Source: Cocos nucifera | Taxonomy: Eukaryota > Streptophyta > Magnoliopsida > Arecales > Arecaceae | DNA: 64,000 nucleotides | Direction: 5' to 3' | Assembly: GCA_006176705.1 (NCBI GenBank) | Contig: QRFJ01000480.1 | Coordinates: forward strand, 207,103 to 271,102 | Shown: positions 1 through 11,450 of the stretch, one piece after another | How positions within the stretch are numbered: position 1 is the first letter of the stretch | Layout of the letters: each line of letters begins with the position of its first letter | Program-made: the position numbers and the translations under genes | Notes under the pieces: generated by a model | What the model was told of the DNA's origin: nothing | The model's input: only the letters and a program-made list of their open reading frames with translations | Databases searched by the model: none

Positions 1-1168
1 GGGCTTGCTTGATTGCCCATAATTCGGCATCCAAATTCAGTTCGACCAGCGAGTCCATTTCGAGTATTTGATTAGTTAGAAGTGCACGAGGACCGAGTCT
101 CCAGCTGACCAAATTTGGGGAAGAAAAAGATGGGCACTCGCTCGGGCCACTTTTGTACCAATAGATCTTAAATGCAAGGGTAATGCAGAGGAAAAAAACT
201 ATAAAATAGAATTTTTAGGTCTATGGTCGACAAACTTTCACTTTCCAAATAAATACTACCGTAAGGCGAAAAAGTTTACAAAGAGATGTTTACATGTTAA
301 TATATCGCCAACGTCTCACGCTGAGCATGCAGCGAAAATTAACGTCAAACCTGACACTTCTCGGCTGCTCATATCAAATGGGCCCATTGATGGCCTGACT
401 CAATCCCAACCCAATAAGATCTAAATTAGACCGAATTAGAATACTGGCTTGGGTTTGGGTCTTATAGTTTCCTAGATCCAATCAGGCCTGTATGTTGGAT
501 CGACAAAAGAGCTACCCAATCCAACGGGGACCCAATCCGACCCGACAGAGAATCGAAATCATATAAAACCCCCGTCTCCTCCTCAAATATCTTGCCCAGT
601 CGGTCAAATGAATCTTCACCTAAACTGAACCCCCTATGTTCATTCAGGTAACCCGGTCTCCTCTCACCTACTCTTGGTTATATTTAAGCATTCATCTAAT
701 TTGCTGAATTCTTGTTTACGATGTTCTCAAGAATGGTAGTTGTTTATATTCTTTAAAATTGTGTTTTATAGAATTGTAATTATACCAGCACCATCATCTT
801 ACAACATCATACTGCAGCTTGAGTCTACATGCCAATACTTAATATGCCCTCTATACCATATATCAATTCATACTAATATGGTACAGTATTGTCCAATATG
901 TATCCATATCAGTTGGTATAATATACCATGCTTGTAGCTTCAGATTTTATCATTCTGTTAGTTTTATTTAGAATTTTTTATAATTTTATTTTGATTATCA
1001 ATTACTATATTTTTAGCTCTAGAGTTGAATGATTAAGTTGATATGCAAACTTGTTCCAACCCAATCTGAACCCTAACTTGAACAAATTTTATCAGTCTAA
1101 ATCATGTTTGCCAGTCAGGCTAAAATACCTCAATCTCCTGTTCACATTAGCAAATTAGTAAATATATC
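1..1168. other. Left-edge non-coding stretch with one weak open frame
   Basis: There is no recognisable gene here. On the minus strand a frame without a clear start is open from about position 215 off the left edge (about 70 codons); its last residues include DSLVELNLDAELWA. It could be the tail of an exon or a chance frame. At 480-560 there are CCAATCC/GACCCGA-type low-complexity strings, and at 800-935 AT-rich, partly self-complementary GGTATAATATACC-type sequence resembling the 18.3-18.45 kb intron patch. The stretch ends at the ATATC target duplication of the next element. Confidence 0.4.
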
Positions 1169-2200
1169 TATTGGGATATTAACTCACTCTGATACTAATT
1201 ATCGTGGAGTCTAGCCAGGACACCATCATCTTAGGATCTTCTTGATACCGCTTGCATTGCATTCGATCACGTGTGGATACCGTAAGAAAAAGAAAAAAAT
1301 AAAAGATAAGATAGCACAAAATTAAGTATATATAGATTATATCAAGGTCTACCTCTATGAGGCGTACAAATTTTATTGTGGGAGAAAAAAAATCAACAAA
1401 TATAAAAGAAATTTATCACTCAATCTTTGTACAAGAGTCTCTCAACAAGAAGTTCCAAAATTTTTATAAAAGCTCTCTGAAACCTCACAAGAAGCCTCTC
1501 AGCACCTCCATGACATCACCAACTCTCCGACGTAACAAACGGTTCATCAATCGAAATTATATAAACTCTAGAAATCCAAAAATAGTATCTCAATAAGAAA
1601 CACAGTCCCAAACACATCCGAGATTAATTTTGAACCGTCTGATCATGACCGACTCCCTCCTGTGCCGTCAGATTGTGCACACAGCTTCTCGATCAAGTTT
1701 GGATTGCTTCTGAACTATCTGATCATGATCGGGAGCTCTCCTGATTGTCGAATTGTGTAAAAATACTCTTAGATCAAATCTGGATTAAGTCCCAGCCATC
1801 CAGTCGCAACCGGCTTGGACCAGAGCCATCGGATCACGATCGGTCCACAGAATAGTGTCGTGGACCGCATGAAACGATAAGAGAATCGAGCTTTCGATCC
1901 ATGCAGGCTACTGTGGACCGACGGTCCACGATGGATTGCGTGGGACTGGCGCCTGCACTTGGGCCGGCCCAGCGCCACTGCGCGCTGCCGACCTGGGCCA
2001 TGCCGCCAGTAGCCGGCACCACTTATGGGCCCCTTCAACAGGCTCGAGGGCCATACTGCCCCACTCCAACTTTTTTTTGCATGTATCTTCTTCATCTAGA
2101 CTCCATTTAGGTTGTTCTTAGACTCGTTAGACTCCATTCGTTGTCTTGAATCTTGTTTCGAACTTATTATGAACCGAATCTCGAGATATTTTTTTAATAA
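1169..2200 (-). repeat. 3' LTR of the left copia element
   Basis: The partner of 3796-4809 (1032 bp). Its ends have drifted to TATTGGG and TTAATAA from TGTTGGG and CTCAACA, mostly by transitions of the kind expected from methyl-cytosine decay. The shared interior includes the CACGTG-containing stretch near 1268-1275 and the strings around 1900-2060. Confidence 0.85.
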
Positions 2201-2299
2201 TCTTCATCTCGACTCGATATTTGGCCTCCATCTATCTCTAAAAGTCGATGATCCATCCCGCTTCCATGTGCTGGGGCATACATGCTGTCTCATCAATGG

Positions 2300-3696
2300 G
2301 CAAATGTAGGAGTCAAGCTAGGCCACTCGATTCTACCTATGTCATGAGCTATGTCTACTCTGACTAAAAACCTGCTCGGAAAAGTCTCCTGCGGCAATAG
2401 GAACTTCACTCTACGACATCGCCTCTCATCCTTCCGAGTCTTTCATCTCGTGTCCGATCCACCTCCACTTGAAGCTCCATCTTATACTGGGCTTTTTCTA
2501 GCTCCTAAAGCTTCATCTCGCATTGGGCTCCCTGTTAGATAATAATGTTCTTTCATCTTCCTTTTTTTCTCCAGAACAATCCTATCACCATGCATGACCT
2601 TCAGGATTCCATTACCAGCTACCATCCTATAGTCGTTTGAATCCAGTCTGCTCAGTAAGATAAGATTTCATCTAAAATTAGGTATATATCGGACCTCTTC
2701 CAATCTTCTCACTGCACCACCATGGGTCCTCCAGCTGACTATTCTAATGCCTGTGATCACACAGCTCGATCCATCCGATAGATGAACAGTATCCTTACTG
2801 CTCTCCAAAAAATCAAACTACTCCTCTCTACAGCAAATATGATACATGCATGCAAAATTTAAAATCCATTGCTGGAAAGAAGTAGATACCTCATCAAATA
2901 TCATCAGAATATCATCCTCTGACTTGCTACTAGCCATCGCTATAGTAGCCCTCGTCTGATCCCTGAGCTGCGGGCAATCTCTAACACGATTTTCCAACTC
3001 ATCTCATTAGTAGCATCTAATCTTGCTGGGATCTCTTATCTTAGACCTAGATCATCCTTCTCACAATCCTCTGCCGCTCTATCTACTGCCACATACTCCT
3101 CCAGAAATTGTCAAAGCTGAGTTGCCGCCATCTGAGCTTGAAGCTGGATTCTTTCTCCTGAGAATCTCGTTCTAGAGAATCACCGCAGTAACCTCATCCA
3201 TCTTGATAGTGCTTTTCCCCACTAGAAGAGAAGTTACTAAGGACTCATACGAAGAAAAAATTAATGCTAGCAAAACCAACATCCTGATCTTCTCCTCGAC
3301 CTTCTCATCTATACTGAGAAGATCGATAAAAATCTTATAAAAGTGGCTAAGATGCTCCTACACATTCTGTCCCTCGGTCATCTGCAGTTAATAAAACTAT
3401 CTCCAAAGGAAGAGGATGTTGATGAGAGACTTTGCCATGTACAACTTCTCGAGCTTCAACCACAGCACCATCGAAGAAGTTTCGCCAAATACATGGATCA
3501 CCACCTCATTCATCAAGTACATGCGGATGGTACTCACCGTCTACATCTATAGCCGCTCTCAAATACTCTCTTCTATGGTATCTGACTTCTTTTCATTCAA
3601 GAGAGCGTCAATCAATCCGTGTTGGATGAGCACGTTCTTTATCCTCGCTTGCCACAAGAAAAAATTGCTCTTTCCATTGAACCAATTGATCTCCAT
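2300..3696 (-). pseudogene. Copia gag-protease remnant
   Basis: Read on the minus strand from an ATG at 3696, the product opens with WFNGKSNFFLWQ, then IHVFGETSS, LEKLYMAKSL and STIKMDEVTA. These are hallmarks of copia Gag (UBN2-type). Several in-frame stops interrupt it. Further on, about 2836-2871, comes WILNFACMYHIC, the copia aspartic-protease entry where WILDSGAS is normal, followed by VHLSDGSS, RTHGGAV and a YYLTGS string like the start of the pre-integrase domain. The CCHC zinc knuckle is mostly gone. The frame then decays into the 3' LTR with no integrase or RT. The family is clear; the gene is dead. Confidence 0.75.
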
Positions 3697-3781
3697 CTTG
3701 ATTGTACTTATCTTCTCAATCTTCTTTGATCTCGATCAACACCGTCACGATCTAGGCAACCACGTACGTTGGTATCATCTT

Positions 3782-3793
3782 GCTCTAATACCA
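3782..3793 (-). other. Primer-binding site, tRNA-iMet type
   Basis: On the minus strand this reads TGGTATTAGAGC, one mismatch from the plant initiator-tRNA-Met primer site TGGTATCAGAGC. It lies two bases inside the 5' LTR, the usual copia spacing. Confidence 0.8.
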
Positions 3794-3795
3794 AT

Positions 3796-4809
3796 TGTTG
3801 GGGTATTAATTCATTCTGATATAAATTATTATGAAGTCTGGCCAGGACACCACCATCTTAGGACCTTTTTGATACTACTTGCATTACACTTGATCACGTG
3901 TAGATACCGGAAGAGAAAAAAAGAAGAATAAAAGACAAGAGAGCACATAATCAAGTATGTATAGATTAGACCAAGGTCTACCTTCACGAAGCGTACAAAC
4001 TTCACTACGAGAGAAAGAAAATCAACAAATACAAAAGAAACTTACCACTCAACCCTTATACAAGAATCTCAATAAGAAGCCCTAAAATCCTTACAAGAAA
4101 CCTCTTAGCACCTCCAGGACATCACTAGCTCTTCGACACAATAAACGGTTCGTCAATCGAAGCTATATAGACTCCAGAAATCTTAAAACAATATTTTAGT
4201 AGGAAATTAAGTTTCAAATACATCTAAGATCAATTCTAAACCGTCCGATCACGACCGACTTCCTTCTGAGCAGTCGGATCATGCACATAGCTTCTTGATC
4301 AAGCTTGGATTGCTTCTGAGCCATCCGATCGTGGCTGGGAGCTTTCCTGGATATTGGATTGTGCAAAAATGCTCCTAGATCAGCCTATATCAAGTTCCAA
4401 CTGTTCGATCGCGACCAGCTTGAACTAGAACCATCAGATCATGGTCGGTCCATGGAACAATGCTGTGAACCACATGAAATGGCAAGGAAATTGGGTTTTC
4501 GGTCCACGTAGGCTACTATGAACCAGTGGTCCACGATGAACCACGTGGGCCTGGCGCCTGTGCAGCCTGCTCCCGCACGGCCTACGATTGGCCCAATGCC
4601 ACCGCGCGCTGCCAACTTGGGCCAACGCTGCCCGTGGGCCTCTCTAACAGGCTTGAGGGCCGTACTACCCCGTTCTAACCTTTTTTTGCACGTACCTTCT
4701 TCGTCTAGACTCCGTTTGAGCTGTTTTTGGGCTCATTAGACTCCGTTCGTCGTTCTGAACCTCATTCTAGACTTATTGTGGATCGAATCTCGAGACATTT
4801 TTCTCAACA
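3796..4809 (-). repeat. 5' LTR of the left copia element
   Basis: A repeat of 1014 bp with TGTTG at its low-coordinate end and CAACA at its high-coordinate end. It aligns over its length with 1169-2200. It is called the 5' LTR because the primer-binding site adjoins it on the inner side when read on the minus strand. Confidence 0.85.
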
Positions 4810-4814
4810 ATATC

Positions 4815-6454
4815 AGCTATAGCAACAACTCCAAATCCATTCTTGTAAAATTGCGATAGATTCAAACATGGTCCAAGCGCAGCATATAAAACAAAAGGAC
4901 GTGGGATTTTTTTTTTGGGAGGTTCCAGAGGAGCTAATAGCTGTAACAAAGAGGAAACTATTTACAAGAAAAAGTGGGACAAAACAATGATGCTCAAAGA
5001 TCCGAGGGCAGCAAAGAGTTGGAATATTTGAAGGTCCTTGAAGCATTATCTTCCCATATATTGCATTGCATTGAGACAGAATAAATCCCCAGAGATGCCA
5101 AAGATGTAATAAACTTGACCTGACTTGAATTGGGACTTGATCCAAACCTAATAATTTGCATTGTATTACAGGCCCCCCTCTGTCAAAACGCGCATTCCAC
5201 ATCTCATCCTAGAGGGGTTACAACATACAAACCAGAAGTAGATGCACATTTATGAATTTAAAACCATACACGATACCCCTTTCTGCCAACCAATTGGTTT
5301 GCAAGCATAATTCTTCCTTGGCATGACAGGATGCAAAACAAAGGCACTCATGAAGCGGTCAGCTGGCTATCCCCAAGCACCACCGATAGCACAGCGGCTG
5401 TTTCAGCAGACTGGAACCAACAAACATAATGCACACAAGAACCATCAAAGATGGCATATCTAAGCATCATCTCTCCTCGATGTACGCTATATATCTGAAA
5501 TTACTTATTAGGGACAGCTGAATAATATTGCTTCTAAACCTAGGGAATTATCAATAACTGTTCCTCCACATGCACCGTACAGAGGCACTCACCACCCGAC
5601 AACGTTTGTGCTTCCCTCCTGAAAAGCTGCTAGCATTTCTCTCGACAGTCTCTGTTGTTGAGTTTAGCATATTTGTTCTTGAATTGCACCAACCTTGTAA
5701 TCCACCCCAATCCTCTTGCGTCCATGGCATTCCAGAAAATTGAGGATAATGTTCAGCGACAAGTTTTCCTCCATGCAGCATTTCTCTATTGACCAATTAA
5801 CATTCCTACCATAACACAAACTACTTGGGCTTCAACCATGGCCCCGAGCATTATTATTATTGAGGTGCAGCAGTCTGTCGATTGATGAGAACCCTAAATA
5901 TATCCCTTGTCATTACATAATTTCCAACCCTTGCATAAGACAAAGTGTACCAGATAAAAGTTGGAGTTTATTGGATGGGAGGTCACGGCCATCAATATTT
6001 GGTCTCACATGATCACAGCCATCCATGCTTCCCCCCATGTGCACCTCACATGCCTAGCACATGTGCACGATAATGGCTGAAAATATTTCCGGCCCAAAAA
6101 ATGCAGTGTTGTGTCCATAACAAAAGCAAATTGCTAGAAGAATCAGAAACACAGATTTGGGATGAGTTACTTCTAACTGCTACCAAAAAGAATGGAGCTC
6201 CTCTTCCTGCTATGAGATCTAACCCAATCATTGATGCAAATTGTGACAGTTATAACGACAGTTTAATATCTTTTTATTGCATTCAACAACAACAAAAAAA
6301 AAAAAAAAACAGAAGGTTCTAAATATGTTGATATATAAGTTATATATAAGTTGAAATCCTTGCACGCAAAGGTAGCAACTTATTTTTGACAGAACAGTAA
6401 GCAGACATACAACAAACTGTAAACCCTGGGGGAAGGGCAGACAACTCATCCATC
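4815..6454. other. 3' flank of the CUE gene, no recognised gene
   Basis: This lies between the copia target duplication and the stop codon of the CUE-domain gene. The part near 6455 should be its 3' UTR. A 129-codon minus-strand frame at 4813-5202 shows no family signature and is bounded by the transposon end, so it is not called. Confidence 0.4.
6273..6278 (-). terminator. Possible poly(A) signal of the CUE gene
   Basis: AATAAA on the minus strand, about 180 bases beyond the stop at 6455. The spacing is usual for plants, but such hexamers are common in AT-rich DNA. Confidence 0.35.
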
Positions 6455-9400
6455 TTAAAAGACATCAGGATGGAAGCGTCCTGGAATAGAGCTGCTTTGC
6501 TGAGCCTGTCTGAGGTGCATTGTAAGTGCGTAGTTATTGACCTGCCATGCAACAAGAGAGCAAAGAAGTCACTAAGGGCTTGCTTGAGGCAAAAGCAGAA
6601 CATCCAGAATTCCAGATGAATGGCAGACTTGCCTACCTCCAGTGTTCTCAATTGCTCTTGATACTGGGACACCAGCTGTTTCAGTCGCTGCAGCTCTTGG
6701 CTTCTCTCTTCATACACATTCTGACGTTCATGCTGAATTGCCACAGCTCGCTTCAGAACAGCATTCTCCCTAAGCACGACTTCAACTTGTTCCTTCAGCA
6801 TCACATTTTCCTATTTCACATTCAAAAAGTTTTCAGAAGCAAACTGATCTTGACCATAAGAGTTCCTCAGTTTGATGAAGAGGTATGTTAGACATCCCAA
6901 AAAAGAAATATATCGACTATAGCAAAAATCATAAATGTCATGCCTCCATTCTGTTTACAACTGCAATGCCATACTTTCTATAAAGAAGCATAAGATACCC
7001 TGTGAAAGTTTTGCATTGCTTCAGCACTAGCATGAGTGACAATGGACTTCTCCAGAACCTCCAGCACTCTGGAGGCACGAACCCTTGCATCGTCCATGTC
7101 AGTGGCATTCATCATTTCTCCCACAAACAGGTCAACCCATTCAGAGCCATCAGTTGGAAGACACGCTGCACCATGTGGATTTTCAGCAGCCTCTTCTGCA
7201 CCATTGTTGTTCATGACACCTACAAAATTTCTCAAGTCCATGTGGGATGAATATATCTTTCCATTTTCTCAGGGTATTGGCCCGGTAGCACAGTGATTGA
7301 CAAGAGCATATTAGCAATTACTAGGTAATCATATTCAACATGCCCATCAAAGAACAGATAAAGGACCTAATAACATGGCCTTCCAGGATAATCTGATTAT
7401 ATGGCATGGTATCAAGAAACCAGCATGGTATTATCCTCTCTTAGGAGTTGCCATTGTTCAGAACACACAAAAAATCTATCTAAGCCCTTTAAAAATAACA
7501 CGGTTACTCAAGGAGACAATATGTCAAATCAGGCTTTTGCAGTTTCTTGCCTAACAACATTATGGAAGGAAAAAGTTTAAATCAGCATATAGCAGTACAA
7601 GAAGATAGGAGTTGTTCATATGTAAGAACAAGTAAAGAAAGCACAAAATTTCCAAAAGGCTTAAATTTTTTTAAAAAAAATTTGCCAGCACATAAGTTAA
7701 ACACAATGACATTTGACTTTTGACAGCATATTCTAGTTTTTTATTGATAAATATAAGAAAGAACATAAGAATGTGTGACTACATGAATTTCTAGATGCAA
7801 CCATTTCATGTAATTATACTTTCTTTAAAAATATTTTAAAACCACAAAAAATTGAGAGATTCCAAAGGTTCAAAAAAAAAAACAGGTATATTCCGCACAA
7901 AACCATCATTTTCACTATCACAAGTTCTAGAAATGCAAAAAATAAACCTAAAATAAATGAAAAAGGAAGCATATTAGCTTTATACTATTAAGTGCACCAA
8001 AATGTAGCATTCCAGCAATTAATTCTATTTTGCCTTTTTACAACTAAAAATTCAAGCATAAACAGTAAAATATTCGAACATCTAGAGCATTTAGATGTTT
8101 ATCAACCAAACAAAACAAGATGTGAAACACAGGTCAGCCACATATACATATAAAATATGATTAAATAAGACAATGCACTACTATATAAAAATAAGACATG
8201 ATCAATACTAGGGGAAGGAAGATTGTATCACTTCTAAAATTCAGATAGATCCTAAAGGTAAAAGTCATGACCTCCAACAATCAAAATATGTGAACGGGAA
8301 AAAAAGACCAATAGGGTGTTCCATAAGAAAAATAAATTTAAACCATATACATTTTAATTGACCAAAAAAAAAAGCTATGCCACATGAGAGCCTGAGTATC
8401 TGAATGCACGCATACCTTCAGTTAAAACATGAATATTTGTTTCAATTCCACTTTCAGGTTTGGTCCTAGCAGAATCAAAGTTGATATCTGCTGACTCCAG
8501 ATGGAGATCATTTAAACTCTTTATGGCAGAATCCAGATCATTTCCAGATGCTTCAAGTGCCCTTTCAAGAAACTGTAATAATTTCATCACCGCTTATTAG
8601 CTAAACATAGACATCATAAGCCATTAATCTAGTTTTATGACTTGTCTAATGAATCAGAAAGAAAGTTGATCTGATTCACATTAAAAAGCATCTAAAATTG
8701 TCAAGAAAGTGTTCAAGCTTAAATAGGCAAAAACTATGTGCAATGGAATCACACACATACTATCTGTAAGCTACCAAAATCAAGTGTTTAAATCACCAAA
8801 AAAGAAAAGAACTGCCACAAGCTGCTTCAGAGGATGTATTTCAGATCGATCTTCACAAAACTAATCTTATAAATAAAGAATGACTAAAATTCGCAGCCAA
8901 CAAACCTGGATTTCGTGCTTGAACATTTTCCTCGATAAGATACATACAACATGTAATATGAGTGTTTGAAAGCGAGCTAATTTTCTAGCTGCTTCTAAAG
9001 AGAGGGAGAAGGTGGGGTTGTTTTTTTTTCGGGGGGGGGGGGGGCGGTGGGGGAAGTGGTGAGGAGGGATAGGAACAGGTATTCACCGACAATCGTTTAC
9101 ACAAAAAGATTCAATAAATCCCATGTGAGTGTACACGCGTATTAAATCCACTAAACAGGTGGTAGTGTTTCATTAACCGACCATTATTGTTCCCTGACCT
9201 AACGACAAAACAACTTCTTTAAAAGGAAACAGGGAAAAAAACAAAAAACAAAAAAAAAAGGAAAAATGGGTAATAAAAAAATATCGTGTTCCCATCAGCA
9301 ATTAAATGTTCCATTGATTCCAACAATCAAATACAAATCTTCTGTTCCCTGAACCATAATCCTGAGAAGTTAATATTTACTGAAAAACAGATAGGGCAAA

Positions 9401-10758
9401 GAAGGCTATAGGCTGGTAAATGCACGCTCCTTCCATTGAGAGGGCATTCCATGTTCAAAACTGGGGAGGTGTTTCCCAATGGATACTTCCTCCATCATTG
9501 CTATGAAATGATTGATCATGCCTTCACATTGTTCTATTTAAACAAAAAGTAGATAAGAAAAAGGAAAAGAATACAAATGTTCCATGTAAACATAGAGGTC
9601 ATAAAGCAGAGAACAGATCAGAAATGAATATGCCTTGCCAGTCTTGCTGGCTATATAATTAAATCTATTAATCTCTACAATTTTCAAGGAGACCAACATC
9701 TACCAAACTTGGAATATAATACAATTACCCTTTCTCTAATGTGTATATCCAAATAATACCTCACAATGATTCTTTTTTACAATCTAAAATGCAAATTATT
9801 CAATATAGTTTATGAATCAGCAATCAGAATGTGCCACTTGAAAATGGGTCAGCAACCAAATGAAATAAAATAAATAATCACAACAGCAGATGATAAAAGA
9901 CATAAAATCTCTTGCAAAGGGAATACAAATTATTCTTTTTCTTTTTTGTTTTTTTTTCTTTTCTTCCTCCTGAATCAGCTGATATAAAAGCAGACATCAC
10001 GATGCTAGTATCTTTCCCTCAATCTGTACCTTTTTTAAAATTTTTCCAACATCAACTAGCAACTAGCAACTCAAAACAATGAAATCAACTAAGCCAACCT
10101 AAACCAGTCAGCAAATAGCAGCAGTGCACGAGCCCATGGAAGCATAAGCATAATGACTCGATAAGTTCTTTAAAAAAAATATATATTTACTTAAATTAGT
10201 CAATATATTTCATGCATGGATGATTATTTCACGAATAAAACATACTAGAACTAGAGTCCTGAATCAAATTTACCAGAACTAGAATGCAGGATGAGCTTAT
10301 CAGCATCGAATCATTCTCAATTCCATCAAAACATAAAAGATTTCGTTTTTTCACATGAATCACAGAGAAGTGACCATATTTCATATATAACAAAAAGATC
10401 TAGAACGCAACAGCCACAGAAGAGATCGTTTTTCAGAAAAAAAAGAACACCAGAAGAAAGAAAAGGCGAGAAGGGGGTTCGAACCTGGGGGTCCATGTTA
10501 GGGAAGAGGGACCGCAGGTGTGGCGAGATGAGGCGAATAGGGATTACAGCTGCCGCCGCTGTTGTTGTCGTCGTCGTCGTCGTTCCGATCGAACGCCGGG
10601 GAGCTGGAGGCGGAGGAGGGCCGGACCGGGGAGAGAAGGATGGCGGTGGGAGAGGAGGCGCCGGCGGAGCAGCGGGCCCTCTTGGAGGAGGGGGGAGGGG
10701 TGTGGAGAAGCTCCTCGAAGACGGAAGAAGACCTCTTCCCACAGACTAGGGCAGACAT
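6455..10758 (-). CDS. CUE-domain ubiquitin-binding protein, five coding exons, exon 1 frameshift
   Basis: Five exons on the minus strand: 10758-10485, 8572-8416, 7219-6999, 6810-6637 and 6541-6455. All junctions are GT-AG. Exons 2-5 are phase-consistent and the protein would be about 303 residues. It opens MSALVCGKRSSSVFEE with SKRARCS, the N terminus of the plant 'ubiquitin system component Cue' family (Arabidopsis At5g32440/At1g80040 type, from memory). The CUE core spans the exon 1/2 junction: RSLFPNMDPQ then FLERALEASGNDLDSAIKSL. Exon 3 carries WVDLFVGEMMNATD; exon 4 is an E/Q/R-rich coiled coil (about residues 218-275); exon 5 ends SSSIPGRFHPDVF. CUE domains bind mono-ubiquitin; the exact role in plants is not settled. 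Odd point: the frame from the ATG stops at 10498, and the CUE part of exon 1 lies in the +1 frame, so as written the gene is broken. Confidence 0.85.
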
Positions 10759-11020
10759 GATGGTCTCCTCCTGGCCTCGGCCTTGCAGTCCTCCTCGGGG
10801 CCGATCCCTTTGCTCGCCGCGGCGGCCGCCTCCTCCTGCTCGTCCCTATGCCGCTCCTCCCATCCAGCGGCGGCGATCTCGGTCGTAACCCTTCTGCGAG
10901 CCTCTCCGGATCGATCCACGTTGGGGGCGGCGAGAGGGGGATTGAGAGGTGGGGTTTGGTTTCTTCTGCGATGGTTCCGACAGGGTGCTTTGCTTGGGGT
11001 AAAAGGACGTCATATGAGCA

Positions 11021-11028
11021 TTTATATA
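11021..11028 (-). promoter_or_regulatory. Candidate TATA box of the CUE gene
   Basis: TATATAAA on the minus strand about 265 bases upstream of the ATG at 10758. Just downstream (11006-11014) is an ACGTCAT core of the bZIP-binding type, in the presumed 5' UTR. The position is plausible; use is inferred. Confidence 0.45.
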
Positions 11029-11450
11029 GGCCAGCGAGGGAGAGGGCCTGATGTCCTTCAAAAGGGGGCGCATAGAAAAAGTCTGTTCATGCTTCGCGAG
11101 TTGATCTTACCCGCTAAACGCGCACGGTGAACGGCGACCTTAGAAGGGCTTGTGGTGGGGTGAGGCTGCCATTGTGGTTTGGGTAGGGTTGGGAGATGGA
11201 GCCAACCTTCATCTCCAACCAAGGCAAATATTGTTTATGTGTGAAAATACTTATGATTTTATGGATGGTAGGACAAAATGAAGGAGAGGCATGTGAGCTT
11301 GTCTGCTGAGCTTAGGATAATATAAATAGGTTACTTTCAAGGATGCATGAAACTATGAATGTCTGTCTTTATAGCCATGCCACCATGACGAGGAGTAAGG
11401 ACATACGGTTGATAGATAATCATATTAGATCCAGAAAGGTCATCTTCTAT

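Larger units (their letters stand above)
1169..4809 (-). mobile_element. Complete but decayed Ty1/copia element, gag and protease only
   Basis: Two long direct repeats, 1169-2200 and 3796-4809, flank a 1.6-kb centre. The right copy begins TGTTGGGG and ends CTCAACA, so it has TG...CA ends. The bases just outside both ends are ATATC (1164-1168 and 4810-4814), a perfect 5-bp target duplication, so this is one whole insertion. GCTCTAATACCA at 3782-3793, two bases inside the right repeat, is the reverse complement of a tRNA-iMet primer site, which fixes the orientation as minus. The centre encodes gag, a protease remnant and the beginning of a pre-integrase-like region. Integrase, reverse transcriptase and RNase H are absent, so it could have moved only with helper proteins. 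Many stops and visibly diverged LTRs show that it is old. Confidence 0.88.

Noticed and set aside
4813..5202. 129-codon minus-strand frame beside the copia insertion
   Set aside because: No family motif, unusual hydrophobic and Cys-rich composition, and it ends at the transposon target site; likely chance.
10477..10487. GGTTCGAACC, resembling a tRNA box B
   Set aside because: It lies at the CUE exon 1 donor, is itself palindromic, and no box A or acceptor stem is nearby.
10326..10742. 138-codon frame rich in Pro, Thr and Ala over the CUE exon 1
   Set aside because: It is the +1 shadow of exon 1; only its short end (the CUE start) is real coding sequence.
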